From NCBI RefSeq assembly GCF_001514205.1, contig NZ_KQ948773.1:1-64000 (forward strand): 64,000 nucleotides of DNA, in the 5' to 3' direction. The notes below the pieces were generated by a model. That model worked only from the letters and a program-made list of their open reading frames with translations. It made no database searches and had not been told where the DNA came from. This document shows positions 1-8,148 of this stretch, in pieces. The stretch's first letter is position 1. Each line of letters begins with the position of its first letter. Origin of the DNA: Streptomyces griseoruber. Its GTDB lineage: Bacteria > Actinomycetota > Actinomycetes > Streptomycetales > Streptomycetaceae. The position numbers were made by a program, and so were the translations under genes.

Positions 1-6
1 GGTACG

Positions 7-576
7 GTGACCCGCATGAGTGATTTTGTGGTGCGGGGCATACGGACCGACGAGTGGCGTCCGGCCAAGGCGTTGCGTCTGGAGGCTCTCAAGGATCCCG
101 CTGCGGCGATCGCCTTTCTCGAGACCTATAAGGATGCCGCTGCGCGGCCGGACTCCTTCTGGCAGGAGCGGGCCCTGAGGGCTGGTGGAGCGGCCGGCGG
201 GGTGCGGCAGTTCGTCGCCGAGGCGGCCGGTGGGGAGTGGATCGGGACCGTCACCGTGCTGGTGGAGGAGGCCGGGAGCGTCGACTGGGCCGGGCTGCCC
301 GTCGAGCGACGGCAAGGCCATGTGGTGGGCGTGTATGTACGGCCCGAATGGCGTGGGGGTGGGGTGACGCGGGAGTTGTTCGAGGCCGGGGTGGAGTGGG
401 CCTGGGGGGTCGGAGTGGAGCGGGTGCGGTTGCTGGTGCACCAGAAGAATCTGCGGGCGCAGCGGGCCTATCGGAAGGCGGGGTTCGCGCCGAGCGGGTT
501 GACGGTGCCCGTAGGGGAGGGTTTCGGGGACTTCTCGGGGGAGATCGAGATCGAGTTCGTGCGCGAGCGGGGGTAG
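7..576 (+). CDS. GNAT family N-acetyltransferase
   Basis: Predicted cytoplasmic acetyl-CoA-dependent N-acetyltransferase of 189 residues, a normal length for a single GNAT domain. The acetyl-CoA pyrophosphate-binding loop is visible as VYVRPEWRGGGVTRELFEAG (R-x-x-G-x-G/A type), followed by the motif B region with HQKNLRAQRAYRKAGF, where the N...A..Y...GF pattern is typical. The substrate cannot be deduced. The start is a GTG at 7; an ATG at 16 gives MSDFVVRG and is an equal alternative, and the frame is still open to the window edge, so the 5' end is uncertain. It converges on the cmd-like operon with only 7 bases between stop codons. Confidence 0.85.
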   Translation: MTRMSDFVVRGIRTDEWRPAKALRLEALKDPAAAIAFLETYKDAAARPDSFWQERALRAGGAAGGVRQFVAEAAGGEWIGTVTVLVEEAGSVDWAGLPVERRQGHVVGVYVRPEWRGGGVTRELFEAGVEWAWGVGVERVRLLVHQKNLRAQRAYRKAGFAPSGLTVPVGEGFGDFSGEIEIEFVRERG

Positions 577-583
577 AACTCCC

Positions 584-2047
584 TCAGACCGGTAGGTCGT
601 GGTGGGGCCAGCGGGCTCTGGCCTGTTCGCGGGAGCGCAGGAGAGCCAGGGTGGGCAGGCCGCGGTCCGTTCCGGTTGCCAGGAGGTCCGGGAGTTGGGG
701 GAGAGGTGCTACAGCGGCGATGTCGTCCAGGATCAGGGTCAGTGGTGGGTCGAGGCGACCGGAGGATGACCGTTCGGCCATGCGCCGGCCGCGCTCGACC
801 ACGCTGGAGACGAGGGCCGTGAGGAGAGGCATGGCGCCTGGGTTTGTCCTGGGGTCCTCGAGGGATTCGCCGACCACGTAAAGCGTTCCCCCTTCGTCCA
901 CGAAGGAATCCAAGGCGAGGGCATCAGTTCGGTTGGGAGTGCATGCCTCGCGGATGTTGATCGTGGAGAGCGCGGAGAGCGCGCGGGAAGTGAGTTCCTG
1001 GGCGATGTCGCGGCGCTCGGGGTGGGCGGTGAGGGCGGCCTCCAGTTCGCCGGCGGAGCCGGGGGCGGCCTTCGGGTTGGTGCGGAGGGTGCGGACCGCG
1101 TCCTGGATGCCGGTGCCCTGGGACCAGCGGTGGACATGGCGGATGGTGCGGCCGTCGATGGCGGCGGCGTGGAGGTAGCTGCGGAGGAGGGTTTCGGCGG
1201 TGTCGGTGACTGCTTGGTCGAGGCGGGCTGTGGGGCGTACGGGGGTGAGGAGGGCGGTGGCCCGGTGGGCCGCCGTCGCCTTGTCCTCGCAGCCGATGGT
1301 GGGGGACCAGTGGAGGCGGGCGGGGGTGTCGCAGAGGTGAGTGGGGTCGTAGAGGTGGACCGGGCCCAGTTTGGCTCTGGCGTCCTTGGTGTCCTGCCAG
1401 AGCGTGGGGTTGGAGGTGAGGACGAGGGCCGCGCCCTCGGCGTCACGGAGGGTTTGGGTCGCAGCGGCCTTGCGGGTGTCCGGCGGGGCGTAGCGGACGG
1501 TGCCTTCGGCGCGGGTGGTTTCCCAGCCGCCCGCCTGTTCACCCTTGGACAGCGAGGTGAGCGACGGGGGGTTCGGCTCCCGTTCTCCGTCGGGTTGAGG
1601 CTCAGGTGCCCGTTCGGTCCTGGGTGTCGGTACCTCGTACGGCTGTTCCTCGGGCTCGGGCGTCGCCCTTCGCCTGGCTCGTACCGTTCGCCAACGTGCC
1701 ACCGTCCCTATGGCGAACACCGTGAGGACGAAGAGGATCATCAGTTGGCCGATGAAGAGGCCCCAGAAGAGACCGTAGCCGGAGAGGGCGGTGGGGGTGG
1801 CGTCGGGCCAGGCGCCGGGGATGTCGTGGGGTTGGGCGATGAGGTGGCGCATGGCCAGAGGGGTGCGGGTGAAGGTGACGCCTGTGGGCCAGGATCCGCG
1901 GGTGAAGAGGGCGGCCAGGCCCGTGGCCGTCCAGACCAGGAGGGTCATGCCGAGGAGGAAGGCCAGCAGGCCCACCAGGAGGCCGTCGGGGATGCCGCCG
2001 GCCTGGCCGCCTTCGCGGCCGGGGGCGCGCTCGTCACCGGGTCTCAT
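584..2047 (-). CDS. VirD4/TraG-like membrane protein, last gene of the cmd (T4SS-like) operon
   Basis: A 487-residue protein with two N-terminal membrane segments (about residues 22-45 and 92-115) and a cytoplasmic domain resembling VirD4/TraG coupling proteins. The stretch ALVLTSNPTLWQ...GPVHLYDPT resembles the region that follows the P-loop in that family, and LTLILDDIAAVAPLPQLPDL resembles Walker B. No GxxGxGK[ST] P-loop is visible where one would be expected, and the protein stops soon after Walker B, so it may be a degenerate, non-hydrolysing relative. It is the distal gene of a six-gene minus-strand operon and starts 15 bases after the VirB4-like gene ends. By position it matches SCO4126 (cmdA); the letter is inferred from gene order. 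Confidence 0.8.
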   Translation of the reverse strand: MRPGDERAPGREGGQAGGIPDGLLVGLLAFLLGMTLLVWTATGLAALFTRGSWPTGVTFTRTPLAMRHLIAQPHDIPGAWPDATPTALSGYGLFWGLFIGQLMILFVLTVFAIGTVARWRTVRARRRATPEPEEQPYEVPTPRTERAPEPQPDGEREPNPPSLTSLSKGEQAGGWETTRAEGTVRYAPPDTRKAAATQTLRDAEGAALVLTSNPTLWQDTKDARAKLGPVHLYDPTHLCDTPARLHWSPTIGCEDKATAAHRATALLTPVRPTARLDQAVTDTAETLLRSYLHAAAIDGRTIRHVHRWSQGTGIQDAVRTLRTNPKAAPGSAGELEAALTAHPERRDIAQELTSRALSALSTINIREACTPNRTDALALDSFVDEGGTLYVVGESLEDPRTNPGAMPLLTALVSSVVERGRRMAERSSSGRLDPPLTLILDDIAAVAPLPQLPDLLATGTDRGLPTLALLRSREQARARWPHHDLPV

Positions 2048-2062
2048 GGCAACCCCCTGTCG

Positions 2063-3490
2063 CTAGGCCACCGTCGACTCGGACGAGTCGTCCAAGTCGG
2101 CCAGGTGCTGTTCCATGAAGGCCGCCGCCCGCCGTTCCTGTTCGAGTTCGGCGGCGTGCAGGGCGTCCTCGGCGGCCAGGTGGTCGGTGGAGGACTCCGT
2201 CATCGCCCGGTCGGTGAAGACCAGCGGGCGTTCTGTCTCCGTGACCAGGTGTTTGACGACCTGGACATTGCCGTTGACGTCCCAGACCGCGATACCGGGG
2301 GTGAGGGTGGGGATGATCTCCACCGCCCAGCGGGGGAGGCCCAGGACCCGGCCGGTGGCCCTCGCCTCGTCCGCTTTCTGGGCGTAGATCGTCCTGGTCG
2401 AGGCCATCTTGAGGATCGCCGCCGCTTCTTTCGCCGCCGCGCCGTCCACCACGTCGGACAGGTGGTGGACCACCGCGACGAAGGACAGGCCGAGGCGGCG
2501 GCCGAACTTCAGCAGGCGCTGGAAGAGCTGGGCCACGAAGGGGCTGTTGATGATGTGCCAGGCCTCCTCGACCAGGAAGATGCGCTTCTTCCGGTCGGGG
2601 CGGATCCAGGTGTGTTCCAGCCAGACGCCGACGATCGCCATCAGGATCGGCATGGCGATGGAGTTGCGGTCGATGTGGGAGAGGTCGAAGACGATCAGGG
2701 GGGCGTCCAGGTCGATGCCCACCGTCGTCGGGCCGTCGAACATGCCGCGCAGGTCGCCGTCGACCAGACGGTCCAGGACCAGGGCCACGTCCAGGCCCCA
2801 GGCGCGGACGTCGTCTATGGCGACGTTCATCGCCTCCGCGGATTCCGGTTCGGGGTGGCGGAGTTGTTCGACGATGTCGGTCAGGACCGGCTGGCGTTCG
2901 ACGATCGTCTCGTTGACGTAGGCGTGGGCGACCTTGAGGGCGAAGCCGGAGCGTTCGTCCAGGCCGTGGCCCATCGCCACCTCGATGATCGTGCGGAGCA
3001 GGGCCAGCTGGCCCGTTGTGGTGATCGAGGGGTCCAGGGGGTTCAGCCGGATGCCGTCGTTCAGGGCGGCCATCGGGTCCAGGCGGATGGGAGTTATGCC
3101 GAGGGCCTGGGCGATGAGGTTCCATTCGCCGACGCCGTCCTCGCCCTGGGCGTCCAGGACGACGACCTGGCGGTCGCGGAAGCGGAGCTGGCGCAGGACA
3201 TACGTCTTCTCCAGCGCCGACTTGCCGTTGCCGGACTCGCCGAGGACCAGCCAGTGCGGGGCGGGGAGCTGCTGGCCGTACAGCTGGAAGGGGTCGTAGA
3301 TGTAGCCCTTCCCGGAGTAGACCTCGCGGCCGATGATGACGCCGGAGTCGCCGAGACCGGGGGCGGCCGTGGGGAGGTAGACCGCCTGGGCCTGGCCGGT
3401 GGAGGTGCGGACGGGCAGGCGGGTGGTCTCGACCTTGCCGAAGAGGAAGGACGTGAAGGCGTCGGTGAGGACGGACAGCGGGTCCCGCAT
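2063..3490 (-). CDS. VirB4-like ATPase of the cmd operon
   Basis: A 475-residue ATPase with an intact P-loop GESGNGKS (residues 84-91) and Walker B IFLVEEAWHI (about 304-313), the arrangement seen in the C-terminal half of VirB4/TrbE conjugation ATPases. There is no N-terminal VirB4 half; that half seems to be carried by the next gene upstream, so the two products may form one functional ATPase. It probably acts at the inner face of the membrane to power assembly or export. It begins 9 bases after the upstream gene. It corresponds to S. coelicolor SCO4127 (cmdB) by order. In S. coelicolor mutants of this cluster are reported to sporulate abnormally and overproduce actinorhodin. Confidence 0.88.
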   Translation of the reverse strand: MRDPLSVLTDAFTSFLFGKVETTRLPVRTSTGQAQAVYLPTAAPGLGDSGVIIGREVYSGKGYIYDPFQLYGQQLPAPHWLVLGESGNGKSALEKTYVLRQLRFRDRQVVVLDAQGEDGVGEWNLIAQALGITPIRLDPMAALNDGIRLNPLDPSITTTGQLALLRTIIEVAMGHGLDERSGFALKVAHAYVNETIVERQPVLTDIVEQLRHPEPESAEAMNVAIDDVRAWGLDVALVLDRLVDGDLRGMFDGPTTVGIDLDAPLIVFDLSHIDRNSIAMPILMAIVGVWLEHTWIRPDRKKRIFLVEEAWHIINSPFVAQLFQRLLKFGRRLGLSFVAVVHHLSDVVDGAAAKEAAAILKMASTRTIYAQKADEARATGRVLGLPRWAVEIIPTLTPGIAVWDVNGNVQVVKHLVTETERPLVFTDRAMTESSTDHLAAEDALHAAELEQERRAAAFMEQHLADLDDSSESTVA

Positions 3491-3499
3491 GTGAAGCCC

Positions 3500-5068
3500 C
3501 TACCTTCGGATGCCGGTGGCGAACGGGAGTGTGTTCACGAACGCGCGGTGGTGCTCTCGGTCGCACCACTCCAGCTTCAGGTACGACTTGCCCGCGGACG
3601 CCCTTATCGTGCGCTTGTCGCGGGCCAGGGCCTCGGGGTTCCGGGAGGAGACGGTGATGTAGCCGACCAGGTTGACGCCGGCGGCGCCGGAGGCCAGGTC
3701 CTCGCCCCGCTGGTCGAGGCGGGAGTGGGCGGCGACGTCACGGGGGTCGACGGTGCGGTTCATCTTGGCGGCGCGGCTGGCCTCGGCCTCGTCGTTCGTC
3801 TTCTCGGTGAGCATGCGTTCGATGGCGACCTCGGTGGGTTCGAGGTCCATCGTGACGGCGACCGTGCGGATGACGTCCGGGGTGTGGACCAGGAGCGGCG
3901 CCAGGAAGTTGACGCCCACGGGGGTCATCGGCCATTCCTTCACCCAGGCGGTGGCGTGGCACCAGGGGGCGCGGGTGGTCGACTCGCGGGTCTTGGCCTG
4001 GAGGAACGTGGGCTCCATGGCGTCCAGCTCGGCCGGCCAGGCGTTGCGCCGGGTCATCGCCTGGATGTGGTCGATGGGGTGGTCCGGGTCGTACATGGAG
4101 TGGACCAGGGAGGACAGCCGGCCCTGGCCCAGGGGCTGGCGGACGCGGATGTCCGCCTCCTGGAGGCGGGAGCAGATGTCGGTCAGCTCGCGGGCCATGA
4201 CGACGGCGAGGCCGGCGTCGCGGTCGAGTTTGCGGCCGGACTGGGGGCGGGCGGCGCGGGCCATGGCGTGCGCCTCGGCGGCCAGCTCGCGGGTGTAATG
4301 CATACAGGCGACGAGGTAGGCGCGGTGCTGCTCGCTGCTGGTGGAGACCATGGACTGGAGCTGGTCGTAGGACTGGGCCAGCCAGCCCGGTGCCTTCTCG
4401 TCGCCGCGCTGGGTGACGTCCTTGGCGTGGGCGTCGGGGTCGGCGGGGAGGGTGCGGGCGAGCATCTGCAGGCGGGTGACGAAGCCGTCGCCGTTGGCCA
4501 CGTGCTTGAGGAGGGTGCCGAAGCGGTCGACGAGGGCTTCCTGGTCCTCGCTGTCGCGCAGGCCGACGCCGGGGCCCTCGATCTCGATGGCGGCGGTGAC
4601 GGTACGGCGGTCCGCGTGCAGGAGTACGGCGATCTCGTCGGGGCCGAAGGGGGCGGCGAGCCAGCTGATGCGGCCGATGCCCGGGGGCGGGCCGACCTCG
4701 ACCTCCTGGCCGTCGATGCGGGTGCCGGCCTCCATGGCGCCGGAGCGGTAGGTCGTGCCCTGGCGGAGGGTGCGCTTGTAGCTGCGGTTGATCTCGAACC
4801 ACTTGTAGAACGTGCGGTGCTTGTACGGCACGTAGACCGCGGCGAGCGCGATCATCGGGAAGCCGGTGAGCAGCACGATGCGCAGGGGGAGGAGGGGGAC
4901 GAGGAGTCCGCACATCATGCCGAGGAACGCGCCGACGACGATGAGCGCGATCTCGCCGGTTTCGCGGTTGCGGCCGACGATGGCGTTCGGCCGGGCGCGG
5001 CCGATCAGATATGTGCGGCGGGGCGAGACCACGTGGGACACGTGGGCCAGGTGGGAATCCGTCGTCAA
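3500..5068 (-). CDS. SCO6880-family (VirB3/VirB4 N-half-like) membrane protein
   Basis: A 522-residue protein with two closely spaced N-terminal membrane helices (about residues 38-80, including ALIVVGAFLGMMCGLLVPLL) and a large soluble domain. The layout fits the actinobacterial SCO6880 family, which looks like a VirB3-type membrane anchor joined to the N-terminal part of VirB4. No P-loop is present; the ATPase half is the next gene. The start used is a TTG overlapping the TGA of the preceding gene (TTGA), which indicates translational coupling; a GTG a few codons in cannot be excluded. It matches cmdC by order. Confidence 0.82.
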   Translation of the reverse strand: MTTDSHLAHVSHVVSPRRTYLIGRARPNAIVGRNRETGEIALIVVGAFLGMMCGLLVPLLPLRIVLLTGFPMIALAAVYVPYKHRTFYKWFEINRSYKRTLRQGTTYRSGAMEAGTRIDGQEVEVGPPPGIGRISWLAAPFGPDEIAVLLHADRRTVTAAIEIEGPGVGLRDSEDQEALVDRFGTLLKHVANGDGFVTRLQMLARTLPADPDAHAKDVTQRGDEKAPGWLAQSYDQLQSMVSTSSEQHRAYLVACMHYTRELAAEAHAMARAARPQSGRKLDRDAGLAVVMARELTDICSRLQEADIRVRQPLGQGRLSSLVHSMYDPDHPIDHIQAMTRRNAWPAELDAMEPTFLQAKTRESTTRAPWCHATAWVKEWPMTPVGVNFLAPLLVHTPDVIRTVAVTMDLEPTEVAIERMLTEKTNDEAEASRAAKMNRTVDPRDVAAHSRLDQRGEDLASGAAGVNLVGYITVSSRNPEALARDKRTIRASAGKSYLKLEWCDREHHRAFVNTLPFATGIRR

Positions 5069-6417
5069 CGCCCTTCACCTCCCGTGCGGTTGTTGCGGGT
5101 GTTGCCGGCGTGCGGGGTGTTCACCGCGCTGCTGGTGCGGGGTGCGGGTGCGGCGGAGGGGACAGATCCGCCGCCTCCGTTCGAGGGGCGTGAGCTGTGC
5201 GCGGCGACGCCGCCGGAGGCGGGGTTGGAGGGGCGGGGGCCGGAGGCGGACTGGCCGCCTCCGCCGTTGTTGTCGGCGCGGGTGCTGTGGGTCTTGATGC
5301 CCTGGGCGACGAGGGTCGCGGGGGAGCTGATGACGGCGGCGGCCTTGCCTTCGGCGCCCTGCATGATGCGGTTGCTGCGGGAGTTCGCGATCTCGTCGCC
5401 GAAGCCGGGGACGAAGCGGTAGATCATCGCGCTGGCGAAGATGGCGAGCAGGATGATGGCGAGGCCGGAGACGACGGCGGAGAAGGCGTCGGGGCCGTCG
5501 TCGGAGGAGAGGGCGCCGGCGAGGCCGAGGACTATCACGATGACCGGTTTGACCAGGATGACGGCGATCATGATGCCGGCCCAGCGGCGGACGTGGCTCC
5601 ACAGGTTCTTGTCGACGAGGCCGGCGTAGACGACGGTGCCGAGGAGGGCGCCGACGTAGAGGAGGGCGGCCCGGATGACGAGCTCCAGCCAGAGGACGCC
5701 GGCGGCGAGGATGGAGACGAGGGAGACGACGATCAGCATGATCGGGCCGCCGCCGATGTTCTCGCCCTTGGCGAGGGCGGCGGAGAAGGTGCCGAAGAAG
5801 GTGTCGGTCTGGTCGCCGGTGGTCTTCGCGAGGACCTCGGTGATGCCGTCCGTGGCCGAGACGACCGTGTAGAGGATCAGGGGGGTGAAGGCGGAGGCGA
5901 GGACGGTGAGCCAGAGGAAGCCGACGGCTTCGCCGATGGCGGTGGTGAGGGGGACGCCTCGGACGGCTCGCTTGGCGACGGCCAGGAGCCACAGGACGAG
6001 GGTGAGGACGGTGGAGGCGGCGAAGACGACGGCGTACTGCTGGAGGAACTTGGTGTTGGTGAAGTCGACGTTCGCGGTCTCCTTCACGGCTTCGCTGAGC
6101 TTGTCGACGGTCCAGGAGGCGGCGTCGGCACAGCCCTTGGCGAGGGAGGAGAGGGGGTCGAGGGTGTCGGAGACGCCGGGGTTGGTGGTGGTGCTGCCGG
6201 TGGAGTTGTTGCCGCGTTCGCAGTACTTCTTGGCCTCGCCGGAGATGAGGCTGCAGTCGAGGGAACTGCTGGGCGAGGGGGACGCCGAGCCCGACGGGGT
6301 GGGTGACGGGTCGGGTGTCGGGGCCGCGAAGGCGCGGCCGGCCAGCAGGACGGCGCTCGTCTGAACGGCCGTCACGACTCCGGCGAGCCTGAGCAGGCGG
6401 CGCGGGTTACCGGGCAT
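5065..6417 (-). CDS. VirB6/TrbL-like polytopic membrane protein
   Basis: A 450-residue protein with an N-terminal signal-like segment ending near AGRAFA, a Pro/Ser-rich linker, roughly six to seven membrane helices (for example WSHVRRWAGIMIAVILVKPV and the helices around it) and a Gly/Ser/Asn-rich tail. This layout fits VirB6/TrbL-type channel proteins of type IV secretion systems and matches cmdD by order. No enzymatic motif is seen. The start overlaps the end of the VirB8-like gene by 11 bases and its stop overlaps the next start, so the operon is tightly coupled. The VirB6 assignment rests on topology and neighbours. Confidence 0.8.
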   Translation of the reverse strand: MPGNPRRLLRLAGVVTAVQTSAVLLAGRAFAAPTPDPSPTPSGSASPSPSSSLDCSLISGEAKKYCERGNNSTGSTTTNPGVSDTLDPLSSLAKGCADAASWTVDKLSEAVKETANVDFTNTKFLQQYAVVFAASTVLTLVLWLLAVAKRAVRGVPLTTAIGEAVGFLWLTVLASAFTPLILYTVVSATDGITEVLAKTTGDQTDTFFGTFSAALAKGENIGGGPIMLIVVSLVSILAAGVLWLELVIRAALLYVGALLGTVVYAGLVDKNLWSHVRRWAGIMIAVILVKPVIVIVLGLAGALSSDDGPDAFSAVVSGLAIILLAIFASAMIYRFVPGFGDEIANSRSNRIMQGAEGKAAAVISSPATLVAQGIKTHSTRADNNGGGGQSASGPRPSNPASGGVAAHSSRPSNGGGGSVPSAAPAPRTSSAVNTPHAGNTRNNRTGGEGR

Positions 6418-7225
6418 AAGTGAACCCTCCGTACTCCTCGATGGCCTTGCTGATCTCGTCGGAGGCGGCGGCCTGGTCGTCGCCGGGGACCGGGGCGGGG
6501 CCGTCCTTCTGGCTGTCGGTGCTGATCTTCCAGTCGCCGTCGGCCCAGGTCAGGTCGAAGGTCCAGGTCTTCCACGACGAGGTGACGGGGTCGGTCGAGT
6601 CCGTGCCGGACATGCCGATCAGGCCCAGGTACCAGACGGCGACCTGGGTGGTGGTGTCCGAGTGGTTTTTGACCGTCGTGCCGACGGGGACCACGCGGGA
6701 GACGAAGGTGTTGCCCTTGGGGGCGTTTCCGTCCGCGTCGAGGCCCATCTTGGCGAGGAAGTCCGCCGAGTAGGCCTGGTCCATGGCGCTCTGCAGCTTG
6801 GCCGCGGCGTCCTTGGTGTAGACGGCGTCGACGAGGGTGTGTCTGGTGTCCTTCTGGAACATGCCGGTCGAGCCCAGGGCCACCGCGTAGTTGGCGCCGG
6901 CGGACTGGGCGCCCTGCTCGGTGTGCGCGAAGCCCGAGGGGATCCCGGCCGTCTTCGTGTCCACCGGCTTCGTCCCGCTGGCCGCTGTCGATGTCGTCTT
7001 CGGCTTGTTGGCGTCGGGGGTGGCTTCCGAGGTCGTGGAGTTGTCGTCTCCGCGGTTCGCGAAGGCGATGGCCGCGATGAGGAGGACGACGACGCCGACC
7101 ACCGTGACCAGGCTGCGGGAGGAGGAGCGGGCGGGGCGGCGGGCGCCGCCGTAGGGGTCGGCCTCGGGCAGGCGGACGCGGGTGCCCGCGGGCTCGCCGT
7201 AGTCGTGTTCGTCGCCGGGAGTCAT
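6407..7225 (-). CDS. VirB8-like single-pass membrane protein
   Basis: A 272-residue protein with a short cytoplasmic N-terminus, one membrane helix (about residues 38-58, SLVTVVGVVVLLIAAIAFAN), a Thr/Ala/Asp-rich linker and an extracytoplasmic domain ending in WTFDLTWADGDWKISTDS. A single-pass anchor followed by an NTF2-like domain of this kind is the layout of VirB8/TcpC-type conjugation proteins, though I assign it on topology and context rather than a clear motif. I chose the ATG at 7225 (MTPGDEHDYG); the longer open frame upstream has no good start. It matches cmdE by order. Confidence 0.75.
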   Translation of the reverse strand: MTPGDEHDYGEPAGTRVRLPEADPYGGARRPARSSSRSLVTVVGVVVLLIAAIAFANRGDDNSTTSEATPDANKPKTTSTAASGTKPVDTKTAGIPSGFAHTEQGAQSAGANYAVALGSTGMFQKDTRHTLVDAVYTKDAAAKLQSAMDQAYSADFLAKMGLDADGNAPKGNTFVSRVVPVGTTVKNHSDTTTQVAVWYLGLIGMSGTDSTDPVTSSWKTWTFDLTWADGDWKISTDSQKDGPAPVPGDDQAAASDEISKAIEEYGGFTYAR

Positions 7226-7444
7226 GCCGCGTTCGCCCCCTCGCTGCCGTACTGAAAAGCATAGAAGTACGACGGTAGCCGTGCTGGTTCCCGCGCGGGC
7301 GCGGTGTGGTGACTCGACATCAGGGAAACGCAACCTCAGCCGGTGGGCACGACGGGTGGGTGGGGGAGGAGGGGCACCACCGGGCGGGTCCGGACAGGGC
7401 CGGGACGGGGCCGGATGGGGCCGTGGCGGGGCCCGTACGGGCGG

Positions 7445-7762
7445 CTATACGGCCATGCCGTACACGATCGTGAACAGTGTGCCGAGGGAGCCGATGATGA
7501 AGACGCCCGTGAGTCCGGCGATGATGAGGCCCTTGCCCTGTTCCGCACTGAAGGTGTCCCTCAGGGCCGTGGCGCCGATGCGCTGTTTGGCCGCACCCCA
7601 GACGGCGATGCCGAGGCAGAGGAGGATGGCCACCGCCATCACGACCTCGATCATCACCTTCGCCTCGTTGCCCAGGCTGCCGAAGGGCCCCCAGTCCGGA
7701 GCGATTCCGCCGATGATGGTGTTGATGTCGCCCTTGTCGGCCGCGAACAGCATGTAAGTCAC
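7445..7762 (-). CDS. Small two-helix membrane protein, pilin-like, first gene of the cmd operon
   Basis: A 105-residue protein with two hydrophobic helices, about residues 36-55 (VMIEVVMAVAILLCLGIAVW) and 78-104, separated by a short polar loop. This two-helix layout resembles VirB2/TrbC-type pilins or small T4SS membrane subunits; no cleavable signal is obvious. The GTG at 7762 has AGGGG just upstream; an ATG three codons in (7753) is a good alternative. It is the promoter-proximal gene of the six-gene operon, some 220 bases before the VirB8-like gene, and matches cmdF by order. Function is inferred from context. Confidence 0.75.
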   Translation of the reverse strand: MTYMLFAADKGDINTIIGGIAPDWGPFGSLGNEAKVMIEVVMAVAILLCLGIAVWGAAKQRIGATALRDTFSAEQGKGLIIAGLTGVFIIGSLGTLFTIVYGMAV

Positions 7763-8051
7763 CGCCCCTGGTGGGTAGTTCCGCGTGTCCCCTGCGGAGT
7801 GCAGAGGTCAGGCCTCATTGTCGCCGACGATGCCGTCGTCGTATGTCGACTTGGCGTCATTGACGGGTGGGATTCGTATGAATGGTTGGTACGGTCACTC
7901 TGTGTATCACGGCAGGTCACGCCGGGCAATGAGGCCGGAACGGAACCTGGGTGTGGTTCCGTCGTTGACCCACTTCACGGCTCCGTGCCGTTTCTGACGG
8001 CTGGTCGGGTGAGTGCACGTTTCGATGGTCTCATGTCCGGCTGGAACGCAT
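7763..8051. other. Intergenic region upstream of the cmd operon
   Basis: No convincing gene is present. The region must hold the minus-strand promoter of the six-gene operon, but I see no clear -35/-10 pair or operator. Its far end meets the terminator of the S53 protease gene. It is also the left edge of the block that separates the cmd operon from the SLT/NlpC gene at 18.9 kb. Confidence 0.5.
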
Positions 8052-8090
8052 GGCGAACGGGCCGCGGCTGGATGCCGCGGCCCGTTCGCC
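8052..8090 (-). terminator. Strong hairpin terminator after the S53 protease gene
   Basis: A perfect inverted repeat with 16-bp arms (8052-8067 and 8075-8090), extendable to 17 bp, and a 5-base loop. It lies about 60 bases downstream of the minus-strand protease stop. There is no T-run, as is usual for GC-rich actinobacterial terminators. Confidence 0.8.
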
Positions 8091-8148
8091 CTTGCCACGG
8101 TGGCCCCCACGGTCCACTGCGGCTGTCCTTCGGGGTGGTGAGGGGATG

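Noticed and set aside
1022-5422. A 1466-codon open frame on the plus strand
   Set aside because: It is antisense to four well-supported genes of the cmd operon and has the Gly/Arg/Val-rich composition of a GC-rich shadow frame.
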